Origin: Amycolatopsis sp. FBCC-B4732
GTDB taxonomy: Bacteria > Actinomycetota > Actinomycetes > Mycobacteriales > Pseudonocardiaceae
Direction: 5' to 3'
NCBI RefSeq assembly: GCF_023008405.1
Contig: NZ_CP095376.1
Span: 5,790,001-5,854,000 of the forward strand
Length of the DNA: 64,000 bases
Shown here: positions 18,547 to 27,482 of the stretch, one piece after another
Layout of the letters: every line of letters begins with the position of its first letter
Numbering within the stretch: the first letter of the stretch is position 1
The notes under the pieces: generated by a model
The model's input: the letters and a program-made list of their open reading frames with translations, nothing else
The model's database searches: none
What the model was told of the DNA's origin: nothing
Translations under genes and position numbers: made by a program

Positions 18547-19277
18547 ACCCCGCGCTGACGCTGGCCACCACCCGGCGCATCCTGACCCAGCTGCGGCACG
18601 ACCCGCGCACCGTGGTGATGCTGGTCCTGGTGCCGACGCTGCTCATGGTGCTGCTGCGGTACGTGTTCGACTCGACGGCCGTCTTCAGCCGCGTCGCGCC
18701 CGCGCTGCTCGGGGTGTTCCCGTTCCTGATCATGTTCCTGATCGCGTCGATCACGACGTTGCGGGAACGGACCTCGGCCACCCTCGAACGCCTGATGACG
18801 CTCCCCATCGGCCGGCTCGACCTGCTCTTCGGCTACGCGCTGGCGTTCGGCGCGATCGCCGTCGTGCAGGTCTCGCTCGCGGCCGGGGTTTCGCTGTGGT
18901 GGCTCGGCCTCGACCTGGCCGGTTCCGTGGGGATGCTGCTGCTGATCGCGGTCCTCGACGCGCTGCTCGGCATGGCGCTCGGGCTGTTCGTGAGCGCGTT
19001 CGCCCGCACGGAGTTCCAGGCGATCCAGTTCATGCCGGTGTTCGTGCTGCCGCAGATCCTGCTGTGCGGCCTGTTCGTCCCGCGCGAAGACATGGGCTGG
19101 CTGCTGCGGTGGCTCTCCGAAGTGATGCCGCTGTCGTACGCGGTCGAAGCGCTGACGCGCGTCACGACGGCCGGCACGGTCGACGCGGTGATCCTGCGCA
19201 ACCTCGTGGTCGTCGCCTGCTGCGCGCTGCTCGCCCTGGTCCTCGGCGCGGCGACGCTGCGGCGCCGGACGCCGTGA
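18543..19277 (+). CDS. ABC-2 type exporter permease
   Basis: 244 residues with six membrane helices typical of ABC-2 permeases: VVMLVLVPTLLMVLLRYVF, LGVFPFLIMFLIASITTL, the conserved RERTSATLERLMTLPI cytoplasmic helix, then four more with QAIQFMPVFVLPQILLCGLF. The GTG start overlaps the ATPase stop by 4 bp, so the pair forms a complete half-size exporter. No substrate-binding protein is present, as expected for export. Confidence 0.92.
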   Translation: MNPALTLATTRRILTQLRHDPRTVVMLVLVPTLLMVLLRYVFDSTAVFSRVAPALLGVFPFLIMFLIASITTLRERTSATLERLMTLPIGRLDLLFGYALAFGAIAVVQVSLAAGVSLWWLGLDLAGSVGMLLLIAVLDALLGMALGLFVSAFARTEFQAIQFMPVFVLPQILLCGLFVPREDMGWLLRWLSEVMPLSYAVEALTRVTTAGTVDAVILRNLVVVACCALLALVLGAATLRRRTP

Positions 19278-19290
19278 CTACCGTGGGCGC

Positions 19291-19677
19291 ATGGCCTCCG
19301 AAACCGACCGCCTCGCGGCCGAGCGCTATGTCGTCCTCACCACGTTCCGCCGCGACGGGCGAGCGGTGCCGACCCCGATCTGGGTGGCGGGCGACGCCGG
19401 CGAGCTCGTGCTGTGGTCGGAACGGAAGGCGGGCAAGGTCAAGCGCATCCGCAACAGCGGCCGGGTCGAGGTCCAGGCCTGCGACCTGCGCGGGCAGAAG
19501 ACGCACGGCGCCGTCGCCACCGGTCAGGCCCGGCTGCTGGACCTGGACGGGACCGAGCGGGTGCGCAAGGCGATCGCGCGCAAGTACGGCCTCGTCGGGC
19601 GCGTCACGATGTTCTTCTCCAAGCTGCGCGGCCCGGCCGACCGGACGGTCGGGATCGCGGTCAAGCTGGACGGCTGA
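19291..19677 (+). CDS. PPOX-class F420-dependent enzyme (Rv2061-type)
   Basis: 128 residues, split-barrel flavin/F420-binding fold. The motifs YVVLTTFRRDGRAVPTPIWV, LWSERKAGKVKRIRNSGRVE and MFFSKLRGPADRTVGIAV match the Rv2061c-like branch. Members bind coenzyme F420 and reduce unknown substrates. A TACCGT -10 (19279-19284) lies 6 bp before the ATG, suggesting a leaderless transcript. The 3' end overlaps the convergent GNAT gene by 17 bp. Confidence 0.87.
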   Translation: MASETDRLAAERYVVLTTFRRDGRAVPTPIWVAGDAGELVLWSERKAGKVKRIRNSGRVEVQACDLRGQKTHGAVATGQARLLDLDGTERVRKAIARKYGLVGRVTMFFSKLRGPADRTVGIAVKLDG

Positions 19678-20137
19678 AGCCCCGGAAGCCGCGCCGCAGG
19701 TAGTTCGGCAGCGCGTTCGGGTGGTCGAGCGTCGAGGTGTGCAGCCATACCCGGCGCGCACCGGGCACGGTCCAGGCGTCGGCGACGACGAGGGTGAGCG
19801 CGTACCCGCCGAGCCCTTTGCCGACGAACTCCGGCAGCAGCCCGAACGTGGTGATCTCGACGTCGTCCCGGCCCTGCGGCTCGAAATCGGCGACGCCGGC
19901 GACCTCGCCGCGGTACTCGATCAGCCGGTACCGCCGCCCGGGTTCGGCGAGCCACCGCGCCCAGCCGTCGTCCGAACGGGACGCACTGGGCCACTGGTAC
20001 GGCGTGCCGACGCGGACGTGCAGCTCGCGGATCAGCGGCCCGGGCCCGGCGGCCCGCAGCGTGACACCGTCGACGGCCGGAGCCGGGTTGAGCTGGTCGG
20101 CGGCGGTCATTTCGAGCTGCGTGACGATCTCCTCCAC
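19661..20137 (-). CDS. GNAT-family N-acetyltransferase
   Basis: 158 residues. The GNAT core is visible: YRLIEYRGEVAGVADFEPQG (strands 2-3), TFGLLPEFVGKGLGGYAL (motif A with the acetyl-CoA-binding pyrophosphate loop) and VWLHTSTLDHPNALPNYLRR (C-terminal motif B). The GTG at 20137 is chosen because a TAGGTT -10 lies 6 bp upstream and because the TetR gene ends at 20148; the frame continues to 20239 with residues unlike GNAT. The substrate is unknown. Confidence 0.8.
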   Translation of the reverse strand: MEEIVTQLEMTAADQLNPAPAVDGVTLRAAGPGPLIRELHVRVGTPYQWPSASRSDDGWARWLAEPGRRYRLIEYRGEVAGVADFEPQGRDDVEITTFGLLPEFVGKGLGGYALTLVVADAWTVPGARRVWLHTSTLDHPNALPNYLRRGFRGFSRPA

Positions 20138-20147
20138 CCGCGGCAAC

Positions 20148-20774
20148 CTACGGGGCCGAGCCGGTGCTGTCAGCCGCTTTTCGGCCCACCACGGCGGCCG
20201 GCTGCCCGGCCAGCAAGCGGTCCACCAGGGCCTCGACAAGGTGGTGGCGTTGTTCGCCGGTGAAGAGATCGGGCAGCGTCAGGCGTTCCATGATCAGCCA
20301 GTTCAGCGCGAGCCACAGGAGGACGACTGTCGTGCCGTCGCCGGGCAGCCCGGTTTTCGTGTGGTAGCCGACGTTGAAGTCGACGTCTTCCCGGATGCGG
20401 CGGGTGAGCACGTCCCGCAGCTCGGGTCGGCGCGTGGCTTCCAGGCGCAGTTCCAGGAGCGCGAGAAAACCGGTGGGGAAGGCGGCAACGCGGTCCACGA
20501 GCGCGTGCATCAGCTCGGCGACGCGGGCCCGGTCCTTCGGCCCGGCCAGCCCGTCGGCGATGACGGCTTCGTCGACGAGCCGCTCGTAGACGCGTTCCCC
20601 GGCGCGCTTGAGGATCTCGTCACGGCCGGCGAAGTAGTTGGAGGTCGTGCCGACGGGGACGCCGGCTTGCTGGTCCACGGCACGGAAGGTGAGGCCACGC
20701 GCGCCTTCGGCGGCCAAGACCTCGATGGCGGCGTCGAGCAGTGCCGCCCGCCGTTCGGGGTTGCGTCGGACCAT
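20148..20774 (-). CDS. TetR/AcrR-family transcriptional regulator
   Basis: 208 residues. HTH: ALLDAAIEVLAAEGARGLTF then AGVPVGTTSNYFAGRDEILK, with the C-terminal domain of the TetR_C_6-like group. It lies 10 bp upstream of the GNAT gene on the same strand, so the acetyltransferase may be its target or co-transcribed partner. Promoter elements are at 20799-20827. Confidence 0.88.
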   Translation of the reverse strand: MVRRNPERRAALLDAAIEVLAAEGARGLTFRAVDQQAGVPVGTTSNYFAGRDEILKRAGERVYERLVDEAVIADGLAGPKDRARVAELMHALVDRVAAFPTGFLALLELRLEATRRPELRDVLTRRIREDVDFNVGYHTKTGLPGDGTTVVLLWLALNWLIMERLTLPDLFTGEQRHHLVEALVDRLLAGQPAAVVGRKAADSTGSAP

Positions 20775-20798
20775 GGCGTTGACACCACTCCAGTTGCG

Positions 20799-20827
20799 GT
20801 ATCGGGGTAGCGAACCACTTCAGGCAA
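20799..20827 (-). promoter_or_regulatory. Putative promoter of the TetR/GNAT pair
   Basis: On the minus strand TTGCCT (20827-20822) and CGATAC (20804-20799) are 17 bp apart and would give a 5' leader of about 20 nt before the ATG at 20774. An imperfect inverted repeat ACTAC/GTAGT lies just upstream (about 20831-20847) and could be the operator. No gene is seen in the 196 bp between this TetR and priA. Confidence 0.5.
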
Positions 20828-20970
20828 AGTACTACAGCTGAGGTAGTTCCGGTCTGGCGAAGTCGGCGCGCGGATCGCCTGCTCGACCAGATCAGTGTTC
20901 GCACGACTGCCAGGGCGGCGTCGTGCAGCACCCCGACCCGCGCCGTCCAGCAGGCGGTTCGTCGTGGCGG

Positions 20971-21708
20971 CTAGACCTCCGCGACCGCGGCGAGCGCCGC
21001 CGGCAGCGTGAACGCGCCCGCGTACAACGCCTTCCCCACGATCGACCCCTCGACCCCGTCCGAAGCCAGCCCGGCCAGCGCGACCAGATCGGCCACACTC
21101 GACACCCCACCGGAAGCGATCACCGGCGCATCCGTGCGCGCCACGACGTCCCGCAGCAGCTCGAGGTTCGGGCCGCGCAGCGTGCCGTCCTTACTGACGT
21201 CGGTCACCACGTAGCGGGACGCGCCGTCGCGGTCGAGGCGCTCCAGGACCTCCCACAGGTCGCCGCCGTCCGAGGTCCAGCCGCGGGCCGAGAGGCGGTG
21301 GCCGGCGTCGGTGATGCGGACGTCGAGGCCGATCGCGACGCGGTCGCCGTACTCGCCGATCACGCGCGCGGTCCACTGCGGGTCCTCGAGCGCGGCGGTG
21401 CCGAGGTTGACGCGGCGGGCGCCGGTGGCCAGCGCGGCCTTCAGCGACGCGTCGTCGCGGATGCCGCCGGAGAGCTCCACCTGGACGTCGAGCTTGCCGA
21501 CGACCTCGGCGAGCAGCTCGCGGTTGCTGCCCTTGCCGAAGGCGGCGTCGAGGTCGACGAGGTGGATCCACTCGGCGCCGTCGCGCTGCCAGGCGAGCGC
21601 CGCCTCCAGCGGACTGCCGTAGGAGGTCTCGGTGCCGGCCTCGCCCTGGACGAGTCGCACGGCCTGGCCATCGGCCACATCAACGGCGGGAAGCAGCGTG
21701 AAAGTCAC
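20971..21708 (-). CDS. priA: bifunctional HisA/TrpF isomerase PriA
   Basis: 245 residues, TIM barrel. It isomerises both ProFAR (histidine) and PRA (tryptophan); actinobacteria use PriA in place of a separate TrpF. Catalytic regions are [18 protein letters not shown] with the N-terminal Asp, [10 protein letters not shown], and [20 protein letters not shown] with the second Asp. No trpF exists in the trp operon here, consistent with dual use. The GTG start at 21708 lies 36 bp after hisH. Confidence 0.95.
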   Translation of the reverse strand: MTFTLLPAVDVADGQAVRLVQGEAGTETSYGSPLEAALAWQRDGAEWIHLVDLDAAFGKGSNRELLAEVVGKLDVQVELSGGIRDDASLKAALATGARRVNLGTAALEDPQWTARVIGEYGDRVAIGLDVRITDAGHRLSARGWTSDGGDLWEVLERLDRDGASRYVVTDVSKDGTLRGPNLELLRDVVARTDAPVIASGGVSSVADLVALAGLASDGVEGSIVGKALYAGAFTLPAALAAVAEV

Positions 21709-21744
21709 GCCGCTAACTCTAGGGCGGAGACCCCGGTCACCCGG

Positions 21745-22371
21745 TCAGAGGGTCGCGAGCCAGTTCGTCAGCAGCCGCGCGCCCGCGTCGCCGGACTTCT
21801 CCGGGTGGAACTGCGTGGCCCACAGCGGCCCGTTCTCGACCGCCGCGACGAAGTCGTCACCGTGGTTCGCCCAGGTGACCTTGGGTTCCTGGCCGGGCAG
21901 GCCGTCGAGCTCCCACTTGCGGGCGGCGTAGGAGTGCACGAAGTAGAACCGCTCGTCCGGGTCGAGGCCGGCGAACAGCTGCGAGTCCGCGGGCGCGCGC
22001 ACCGTGTTCCAGCCCATGTGCGGCAGGACGTCGGCGTTGAGCCGGTCGACGACACCCGGCCACTCCCCCGTGCCCTCGGTCTCCTCGCCGTGCTCGACGC
22101 CGCGCGAAAAGAGGATCTGCATGCCGACGCAGATGCCGAGCACGGGACGGCCGCCGGCGAGGCGCTTGCCGATGATCCGCTCGCCCTTGACCTCCAGCAG
22201 CCCGGCCATGCACGCCGAGTACGCGCCGACGCCGGGCACGACCAGGCCGTCGGCCTCGATCGCGGCATGCGAGTCGGCGGTGACCTCGACTTCGGCCCCG
22301 GCGCGCGCCACAGCGCGTTCGGCGGAGCGGAGGTTGCCGGAACCGTAGTCGAGGATCACCACACGAGACAC
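21745..22371 (-). CDS. hisH: imidazole glycerol phosphate synthase, glutaminase subunit
   Basis: 208 residues, class I glutamine amidotransferase that feeds ammonia to HisF. The nucleophile cysteine is in [10 protein letters not shown], the catalytic His/Glu in [10 protein letters not shown], and the N-terminus [13 protein letters not shown] is diagnostic. GTG 22371 is the start; the frame continues upstream into the neighbouring gene but without family similarity. Its hisF partner is 12 kb away, beyond an accessory block. Confidence 0.95.
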   Translation of the reverse strand: MSRVVILDYGSGNLRSAERAVARAGAEVEVTADSHAAIEADGLVVPGVGAYSACMAGLLEVKGERIIGKRLAGGRPVLGICVGMQILFSRGVEHGEETEGTGEWPGVVDRLNADVLPHMGWNTVRAPADSQLFAGLDPDERFYFVHSYAARKWELDGLPGQEPKVTWANHGDDFVAAVENGPLWATQFHPEKSGDAGARLLTNWLATL

Positions 22372-22394
22372 GCCACCCAGCGTAGCCGGAGGGC

Positions 22395-23249
22395 TCAGCG
22401 GCGCTCGAAGGAATAGACGTCCGTCACGGTGTTGCACGGCGACGGCGGCACGACCTCGACGCGCAGCACGCCGGCGTCGTAGTCCACGCCCTCCGGGGTG
22501 AACGTGCCGGTGCAGGTGCTGACCAGCGGAACCTGCCGGATTTCCCGCACCTTCGCCGTGACGTCGTGGCCGTTCAGGGGCCGCGGCAGGTCGATCTGCA
22601 GGAGCTGCAGGTTCGTCGGGTACAGGTCGTTGTACGGGTCGCTGGTGGCGCAGATCAGCCGCGTCGGGCTGACGAAGTCGCAGCCCTGGGCGCTGCGGAT
22701 GTGGTGGTCGAGGTGGATGCGGGCGGCGATCGGGAGGTCGCCGGCGGTTTTCGGGCCACGCGGGTTGAGGAACGGCGTCGGCGAGACGTAGAGGCGGTCG
22801 ATCTCGCCGAGCGGGCCCGAGACCAGCCACTGACCGTCCGAGGTGGCCGCGACCTGGGCGTTCGCGTTGGCCGCGGGCTCGTCGGGGGCGAGCGGGTGGA
22901 CGAACTCCGTCGTGCTGCCGTCGGGCTTGGTGACCAGGTACATCTTCTTGGCCGGCGCCGGGGTGACGGTGTCCTGGTAGACGTCGAAGACGTAGCCGCG
23001 CAGCGAGTCCGGGTCGCCGACGTGGCCCCAGCCCTCGTCCTTCAGCGGCTGCGGGATGGTGGCGCCGTTGCGGTAGACGACCTCGGGCGCGTGGCCGGGC
23101 AGGCGCAGCGTGGTGAGACCCTCGCCGCTGACGCGGTTCTCGGCGGTCGTGTGCCCCACCTGGCGCCAGCCGGCTTCGTGGGCGGCGGCGACGCCCGTTG
23201 CCACGAGCAGGGCCGCGGTGGTGAGGGTGAGCAGACTGGCCGCGCGCAT
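22395..23249 (-). CDS. secreted protein of unknown function
   Basis: 284 residues with a Sec signal peptide ([20 protein letters not shown]) and good ribosome site (GAGGAG) before ATG 23249. The mature part is beta-rich, with two cysteines in AQGCDF and LICATSD and two more in VSTCTG and PSPCNT, probably two disulfides. It contains [21 protein letters not shown] recognise no family. It ends 23 bp before hisH on the same strand and might share its message. Confidence 0.7.
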   Translation of the reverse strand: MRAASLLTLTTAALLVATGVAAAHEAGWRQVGHTTAENRVSGEGLTTLRLPGHAPEVVYRNGATIPQPLKDEGWGHVGDPDSLRGYVFDVYQDTVTPAPAKKMYLVTKPDGSTTEFVHPLAPDEPAANANAQVAATSDGQWLVSGPLGEIDRLYVSPTPFLNPRGPKTAGDLPIAARIHLDHHIRSAQGCDFVSPTRLICATSDPYNDLYPTNLQLLQIDLPRPLNGHDVTAKVREIRQVPLVSTCTGTFTPEGVDYDAGVLRVEVVPPSPCNTVTDVYSFERR

Positions 23250-23420
23250 GGGCGCTCCTCGGGAGTAGAGGCCTTGGCGGCGGCGACGCGATTCTGCCAT
23301 GGCGGGGTGACCGGCCGGAAGAAATCCGGGCGAGGACGTTTCACCGTCCCGCCGACTGGGTATCACCCAACCCGATCGTGTGGCTTCCGCCCCGCACGAC
23401 CGGACGCCAGGGAGGCGAAG

Positions 23421-23597
23421 ATGGCCGAGGACGACGTGCTGTCGCAGATGCTGAACGCCTGGCGCGACGACATCGACAGCGTGCCATTCCCGCAGTTCAG
23501 CGAGCTGCTCATCCCCCGGCAGCAGACCCGCCCGCGCCGCTCGCCGTCCGCGTCTGCTGTCCGCGTGACGAACGCCACGCGGAGGACAGACGCCTGA
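23421..23597 (+). CDS. small hypothetical protein (58 aa)
   Basis: The ATG at 23421 follows AGGGAGG with a 5-bp gap, a strong ribosome site. The product begins MAEDDVLSQMLNAWRDDIDS, then VPFPQFSELL, and ends in a basic Arg/Ser-rich tail. The acidic amphipathic front and basic tail are not random. It lies 48 bp upstream of the acyl-CoA dehydrogenase gene on the same strand. Function unknown. Confidence 0.6.
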   Translation: MAEDDVLSQMLNAWRDDIDSVPFPQFSELLIPRQQTRPRRSPSASAVRVTNATRRTDA

Positions 23598-23645
23598 CTG
23601 TGGTTTCCTGCGAAGGCCGCATTGACGCGTCCCCCGGGAGCCCTC

Positions 23646-24818
23646 ATGAGCCGCACCCCTGATCCGCACGATTTTCTCGACCTCGACGCCGGGCTCGCCG
23701 AAGAGGAACGCGCCATTCGCGACGCCGTGCGCGCGTACGCGAAGGACAACCTGCTCGACCACATCGCCGATTGGTACGAAACGGGCGCGCTCCCGGCGGC
23801 CGAACTGGCCAAGGGCTTCGGATCGCTGGGCCTGCTCGGCATGCACCTGGAGGGCTACGGCTGCGCCGGGACCAGCGCGGTCGCGTACGGCATCGCGTGC
23901 CGCGAGCTCGAAGCCGTCGACTCCGGGCTGCGCAGCTTCGTGTCGGTGCAGGGCTCGCTGGCGATGTACGCGATCCACAAGTGGGGCAGCGAAGAGCACC
24001 GGCAGGAGTGGCTGCCGCGGATGGCCACCGGCGACGCGCTGGGCTGCTTCGGGCTGACCGAGCCGGACGCGGGCAGCGACCCGGGCTCGATGCGGACGCG
24101 CGCGGTGCGCGACGGCTCCGACTGGGTGCTGTCGGGTACGAAGATGTGGATCACCAACGGGACCGTCGCCGACGTCGCGGTCGTCTGGGCGCAGACCGAC
24201 GACGGCGTCCGCGGCTTCGTCGTCCCGACGTCGACGCCGGGCTTCACCGCGAACGAGGTCAAGCACAAGCTGTCGCTGCGGGCGTCGCTGACCGCGGAAC
24301 TGGTGCTGGACGGCGTGCGGCTGCCCGGCTCGGCGGCGTTCCCCGAGGTCCGCGGGCTGCGCGGGCCGCTGTCCTGCCTGAACGAAGCCCGCTACGGCAT
24401 CCTCTTCGGCGTCGTCGGCGCGGCGCGGGCGTGCTACGAAGCCGCGCTGGAGTACACGCTTTCGCGCTCGCAGTTCGGCAAGCCGCTGGCCGGGTTCCAG
24501 CTGACCCAGCGCAAGCTCGCCGACCTGCTCGTCGAGGTGAACCGCACCGGGCTGGTGGCGCTGCAGATCGGGCGGCTCAAGGACGCCGGGACGCTGCACC
24601 ACAACCACGTCAGCTTCGGAAAGATGGCGAACGTCCGGTCGGCTCTGGACGCGGCGCGCACGGCCCGCTCGATGCTCGGTGCCAACGGGATTTCGCTGGA
24701 GTACCCGGTGATGCGGCACATGGCGAACCTCGAGACGGTGCTGACGTACGAAGGCACCGAGGAGATGCACGCGCTGTCACTCGGTCAGGCGATCACGGGG
24801 CTCGCGGCCTTCCGCTGA
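23646..24818 (+). CDS. glutaryl-CoA dehydrogenase-like acyl-CoA dehydrogenase
   Basis: 390 residues. It is an FAD enzyme of the acyl-CoA dehydrogenase fold: CFGLTEPDAGSDPGSM and WITNGT form the FAD/substrate region, and the catalytic Glu is in TYEGTEEMHALSLGQAITG (Glu about 369), where the following HALxLGxAITG is characteristic of glutaryl-CoA dehydrogenase. Predicted reaction: glutaryl-CoA to crotonyl-CoA plus CO2 in lysine/tryptophan degradation. The ATG at 23646 has GGGAG 5 bp upstream; a TTG at 23622 is less likely. Confidence 0.9.
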   Translation: MSRTPDPHDFLDLDAGLAEEERAIRDAVRAYAKDNLLDHIADWYETGALPAAELAKGFGSLGLLGMHLEGYGCAGTSAVAYGIACRELEAVDSGLRSFVSVQGSLAMYAIHKWGSEEHRQEWLPRMATGDALGCFGLTEPDAGSDPGSMRTRAVRDGSDWVLSGTKMWITNGTVADVAVVWAQTDDGVRGFVVPTSTPGFTANEVKHKLSLRASLTAELVLDGVRLPGSAAFPEVRGLRGPLSCLNEARYGILFGVVGAARACYEAALEYTLSRSQFGKPLAGFQLTQRKLADLLVEVNRTGLVALQIGRLKDAGTLHHNHVSFGKMANVRSALDAARTARSMLGANGISLEYPVMRHMANLETVLTYEGTEEMHALSLGQAITGLAAFR

Positions 24819-24856
24819 CCGGTTTTTTGTCGGTGGTGGCCGCTAGCTTCGGCGGC

Positions 24857-25405
24857 ATGACCTTCACCGACTTTGAAACCGTCATCGAGCTCCGCCGCTA
24901 CACCCTGCACCCGGGGCGGCGCGACGAGCTCATCGAGCTGTTCGAGCGCGAGTTCGTCGAGCCCCAGGAGGCGGCGGGCGCGCACCTGTTCGGCATGTTC
25001 CGCGAACGCGCGTCGCCGGACAAGTTCGTGTGGCTGCGCGGGTTCCCCTCCATGGCGGCGCGCAAAGCTGCGCTGGAGGAGTTCTACTTCGGCCCGGTGT
25101 GGAAGGAGCACCGGGAGGCGGCGAACGCGACGATGATCGACTCCGACGACGTCCTGCTGCTGCGGCCGGTCCGGCGCGGGCTTTCCGCTCCCCCACCGGG
25201 TTCCGGCCTGCACGTCGCGATCTCTCCGCCGGCTTCGCCACCGGATTCCGCGTTCGCGGCGTTCGAGACCGAGCCGTCGGAGAACACCTTTCCGCAGTTG
25301 CCGGTCCGCGCGGACGGCCCGTTTTCGGTGTGGTTCAGCCGGACGCCGCTCGGTGCCGGCGTGGAGCTGGGGCTGGAGGCGACTTCGCGGTCACTGATCC
25401 GCTGA
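24857..25405 (+). CDS. NIPSNAP-family protein
   Basis: 182 residues. VIELRRYTLHPGRRDELIEL, FGMFRERASPDKFVWLRGF and FYFGPVWKEHREAANATMID are NIPSNAP (dimeric alpha-beta barrel) features. Its role in bacteria is not established. TAGCTT (24844-24849) lies 7 bp before the ATG, so it may be leaderless, but I see no -35 at correct spacing. It overlaps the convergent NUDIX gene by 15 bp. Confidence 0.85.
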   Translation: MTFTDFETVIELRRYTLHPGRRDELIELFEREFVEPQEAAGAHLFGMFRERASPDKFVWLRGFPSMAARKAALEEFYFGPVWKEHREAANATMIDSDDVLLLRPVRRGLSAPPPGSGLHVAISPPASPPDSAFAAFETEPSENTFPQLPVRADGPFSVWFSRTPLGAGVELGLEATSRSLIR

Positions 25406-25819
25406 GAGGAGTTCGAGGAGCCCCATCGGGTAGAGGATCTTGCGGCCGTCACGGAAGTCCGCGAGGTCGACCCAGCGCGCGGTGGCGGGGTCGTCGAGGA
25501 TCTTCATCTCTTCGCGTTCGTAGAAGGCGGGGTCGGTGAACTCGGCGGCGTAGAGGAAGGCGATCTCGTGGCCGGGTCTGCCCTGCCAGGTGAAGATGTT
25601 CTCGAGCACGCCGACCCGCTTGCCGACGAGGAGCTCAGCGCCGAGCTCCTCGACGAACTCCCGGCGAAGGGCGTCCTTGCCGCTTTCGCCGAACTCGATT
25701 CCGCCCCCGAGCGGCCGGCAGTACGTCTCGCCTTTGACGTCGTCGCGTCCTTCGAACACGAGCAGCGCGTCGCCGCGCCACACCAGCCCGAGCGCGAGCG
25801 GCCTGATCCGGAACCCCAT
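25391..25819 (-). CDS. NUDIX hydrolase
   Basis: 142 residues. The Nudix box GGGIEFGESGKDALRREFVE then ELGAEL fits GX5EX7REUXEEXGU exactly, so hydrolysis of a nucleoside-diphosphate compound is expected. It starts at ATG 25819 with a TAGCGT -10 (minus strand, 25831-25826) 6 bp upstream, suggesting a leaderless mRNA. The substrate is unknown. Confidence 0.92.
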   Translation of the reverse strand: MGFRIRPLALGLVWRGDALLVFEGRDDVKGETYCRPLGGGIEFGESGKDALRREFVEELGAELLVGKRVGVLENIFTWQGRPGHEIAFLYAAEFTDPAFYEREEMKILDDPATARWVDLADFRDGRKILYPMGLLELLSADQ

Positions 25820-25840
25820 GGGGCCACGCTAGCGGCCCCG

Positions 25841-26734
25841 CTACCCCTGGAGGAAATCTTTGATCGACAACGCCAGTGAGCCCGCGTCGAGGCCGTGGGC
25901 CAGGTCGTGGTCCGCGATGCCGCCGTAGGTCCGGACTTCGGTGTCCCGGCGGACACCGAGCGACCGCAACCGGTGCGGCACGTCGGAAAGAGCTTCCGCG
26001 ACCCAGTGCGCGGACGTCCCGGCCAGGTACGGCTCGACCAGGACCACGTCCGGTGCGGCGGCCAGCGCGGCGGCACGCAGGCCCGCGGCGTCGAACGGGC
26101 GGATCGTCGAGGCGTAGAGCACCGTGACGTCGAGGCCCGCCGTCGCGCGCAGGATGCGGTCCAGCACCGGGCCGACGGCCACCACGACGCCGCGTGCGCC
26201 CTCGCGCAGGCGCGTGAAGCCGACGCCGAGGTGCGGCGACGCGTTCTCCTGGGCCGAAAGGCGCAGGTAGATCCGGCCGTCACCGGGGATCGACTCGAGC
26301 AGCAGCCGGCGTGCCTCGTCCGGGTGGCCCGGTACGTGCACGGTCCAGCCCGGGAGCGAGTCGATGAGCGCGACGTCGCCCGGGGACTGGTGCGTGCGCC
26401 CTTCCGCGGCCATGTCGTAGGAGGCGCCGTAGGACACGAGGACGCCACCGGCCTCCTGGTGGGAGAAGTCGAGCTTGATCTGCTCGAACGCGCGCTCCAC
26501 CAGGAACGACGGGAACGTGTGCACGATCGGCCGCAGCCCGGCGAGCGCCAGCCCGGCGCCCGCGCTGACCAGCAGCTGCTCGCGGATCCCGACGTTGATC
26601 ACCCGGTCCGGGTGGCGCCGTGCGGCGCCCGCGAGCTGTGCGGCCGAGATGTCGGCGAGCACGACGGCGACGTCCGGGTCCGCGTCGAGGATCTCTTCGG
26701 TGGTGCTCAAAAACGCTTCGCGCATCGACGACAT
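25841..26734 (-). CDS. transketolase, C-terminal subunit
   Basis: 297 residues covering the pyrimidine-binding and C-terminal domains of a split transketolase. Visible: VINVGIREQLLVSAGAGLAL with the Glu that activates thiamine diphosphate, and GASYDMAAEGRTHQSPGDVA. It starts 3 bp after the N-terminal subunit gene. Together the two form one transketolase-like enzyme that moves two-carbon units between sugars, or a related acyloin-type enzyme. Split enzymes are usual in actinobacterial secondary pathways. Confidence 0.85.
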   Translation of the reverse strand: MSSMREAFLSTTEEILDADPDVAVVLADISAAQLAGAARRHPDRVINVGIREQLLVSAGAGLALAGLRPIVHTFPSFLVERAFEQIKLDFSHQEAGGVLVSYGASYDMAAEGRTHQSPGDVALIDSLPGWTVHVPGHPDEARRLLLESIPGDGRIYLRLSAQENASPHLGVGFTRLREGARGVVVAVGPVLDRILRATAGLDVTVLYASTIRPFDAAGLRAAALAAAPDVVLVEPYLAGTSAHWVAEALSDVPHRLRSLGVRRDTEVRTYGGIADHDLAHGLDAGSLALSIKDFLQG

Positions 26735-26737
26735 GGG

Positions 26738-27430
26738 TCAGCCCTTCGGTTCGACGACGGCGACCACCGCGAGCGGGCGGCCGGGGTGGGCGGTGGTGAA
26801 GGCGTCGTACAGCGCGTCGTGGTCGCGGCCGGACACCTCACGGGTCTCCCAGCCTTCGACGGCGAAGCGCCGGGCGATCCCGTCCGGCCAGCCGCGTGAG
26901 GAGGACTGGTTGTCGATCACCACCGTGGTCAGGTTTTCCAGGCCGGCGCGCGCCGCGACGACGATCGCCTCGTGGTTCGAGCCTTCGTCGAGCTCGGCGT
27001 CGCCGACGAGCGTCACGACCTTCGACGCCGTCAGGCCGCGGGCCCGCAGGCCGAGCGCGGTGCCGAACGCGATCGGCAGGCCGTGGCCGAGGGATCCGCT
27101 GGAGATCTCGACACCGGGCACCCGCCGCCGGTCGGGGTGGTGGCCGAGCCGGGAGACGGGGTCGGACCAGGTCGGAAGCTCCGCCTCGGCGATGAAGCCC
27201 TTCGCGGTGAGCACGGCGTAGTACGCCATCGGGCCGTGTCCTTTGGACAGCAGGAAGCGGTCGCGGCCGGGCTCGCGGAAGTTTTCGGGCGTGACGTCGA
27301 GGACGCGGTCGTAGAGCACCCACAGTACGTCCACAGTGGACTCCGCGGCGGCGCTGTGCTTGTCGTCCCCGGTCATCAGCGAGATCAGCCGTGACAGGTC
27401 GGCGTAACCCGGTTCGGTCGCAGTGGTCAT
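26738..27430 (-). CDS. transketolase, N-terminal (TPP-binding) subunit
   Basis: 230 residues. It holds the thiamine diphosphate domain: FLLSKGHGPMAYYAVLTAKG, SSGSLGHGLPIAFGTALGL, and VTLVGDAELDEGSNHEA where the normally GDG metal motif is GDA. ATG 27430 is preferred to a TTG/GTG five codons upstream because it lies at the predicted transcription start. It diverges from soxR, and the shared region looks SoxR-controlled. Confidence 0.85.
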   Translation of the reverse strand: MTTATEPGYADLSRLISLMTGDDKHSAAAESTVDVLWVLYDRVLDVTPENFREPGRDRFLLSKGHGPMAYYAVLTAKGFIAEAELPTWSDPVSRLGHHPDRRRVPGVEISSGSLGHGLPIAFGTALGLRARGLTASKVVTLVGDAELDEGSNHEAIVVAARAGLENLTTVVIDNQSSSRGWPDGIARRFAVEGWETREVSGRDHDALYDAFTTAHPGRPLAVVAVVEPKG

Positions 27431-27436
27431 GACCCG

Positions 27437-27476
27437 ACGATGCAACCTCGACTAAACTCGAAGTCAAGGATAGCCT
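27437..27476. promoter_or_regulatory. soxR/transketolase divergent promoters with SoxR-box-like repeat
   Basis: The spacer CCTCGACTAAACTCGAAG (27447-27464) is an inverted repeat with 6-bp arms and one mismatch, resembling SoxR boxes. On the minus strand TTGACT (27467-27462) and CATCGT (27442-27437) are 19 bp apart, the MerR-family spacing, with start near the transketolase ATG. On the plus strand TCGACT (27448-27453) and TAGCCT (27471-27476) are 17 bp apart and put the start at the soxR GTG. Both transcripts would be leaderless. Confidence 0.6.
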
Positions 27477-27482
27477 GAGCAG

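Noticed and set aside
22395..24770. 791-codon minus frame joining the secreted protein with sequence over glutaryl-CoA dehydrogenase
   Set aside because: Only the last 284 codons look real; they have their own ribosome site and signal peptide at 23249.
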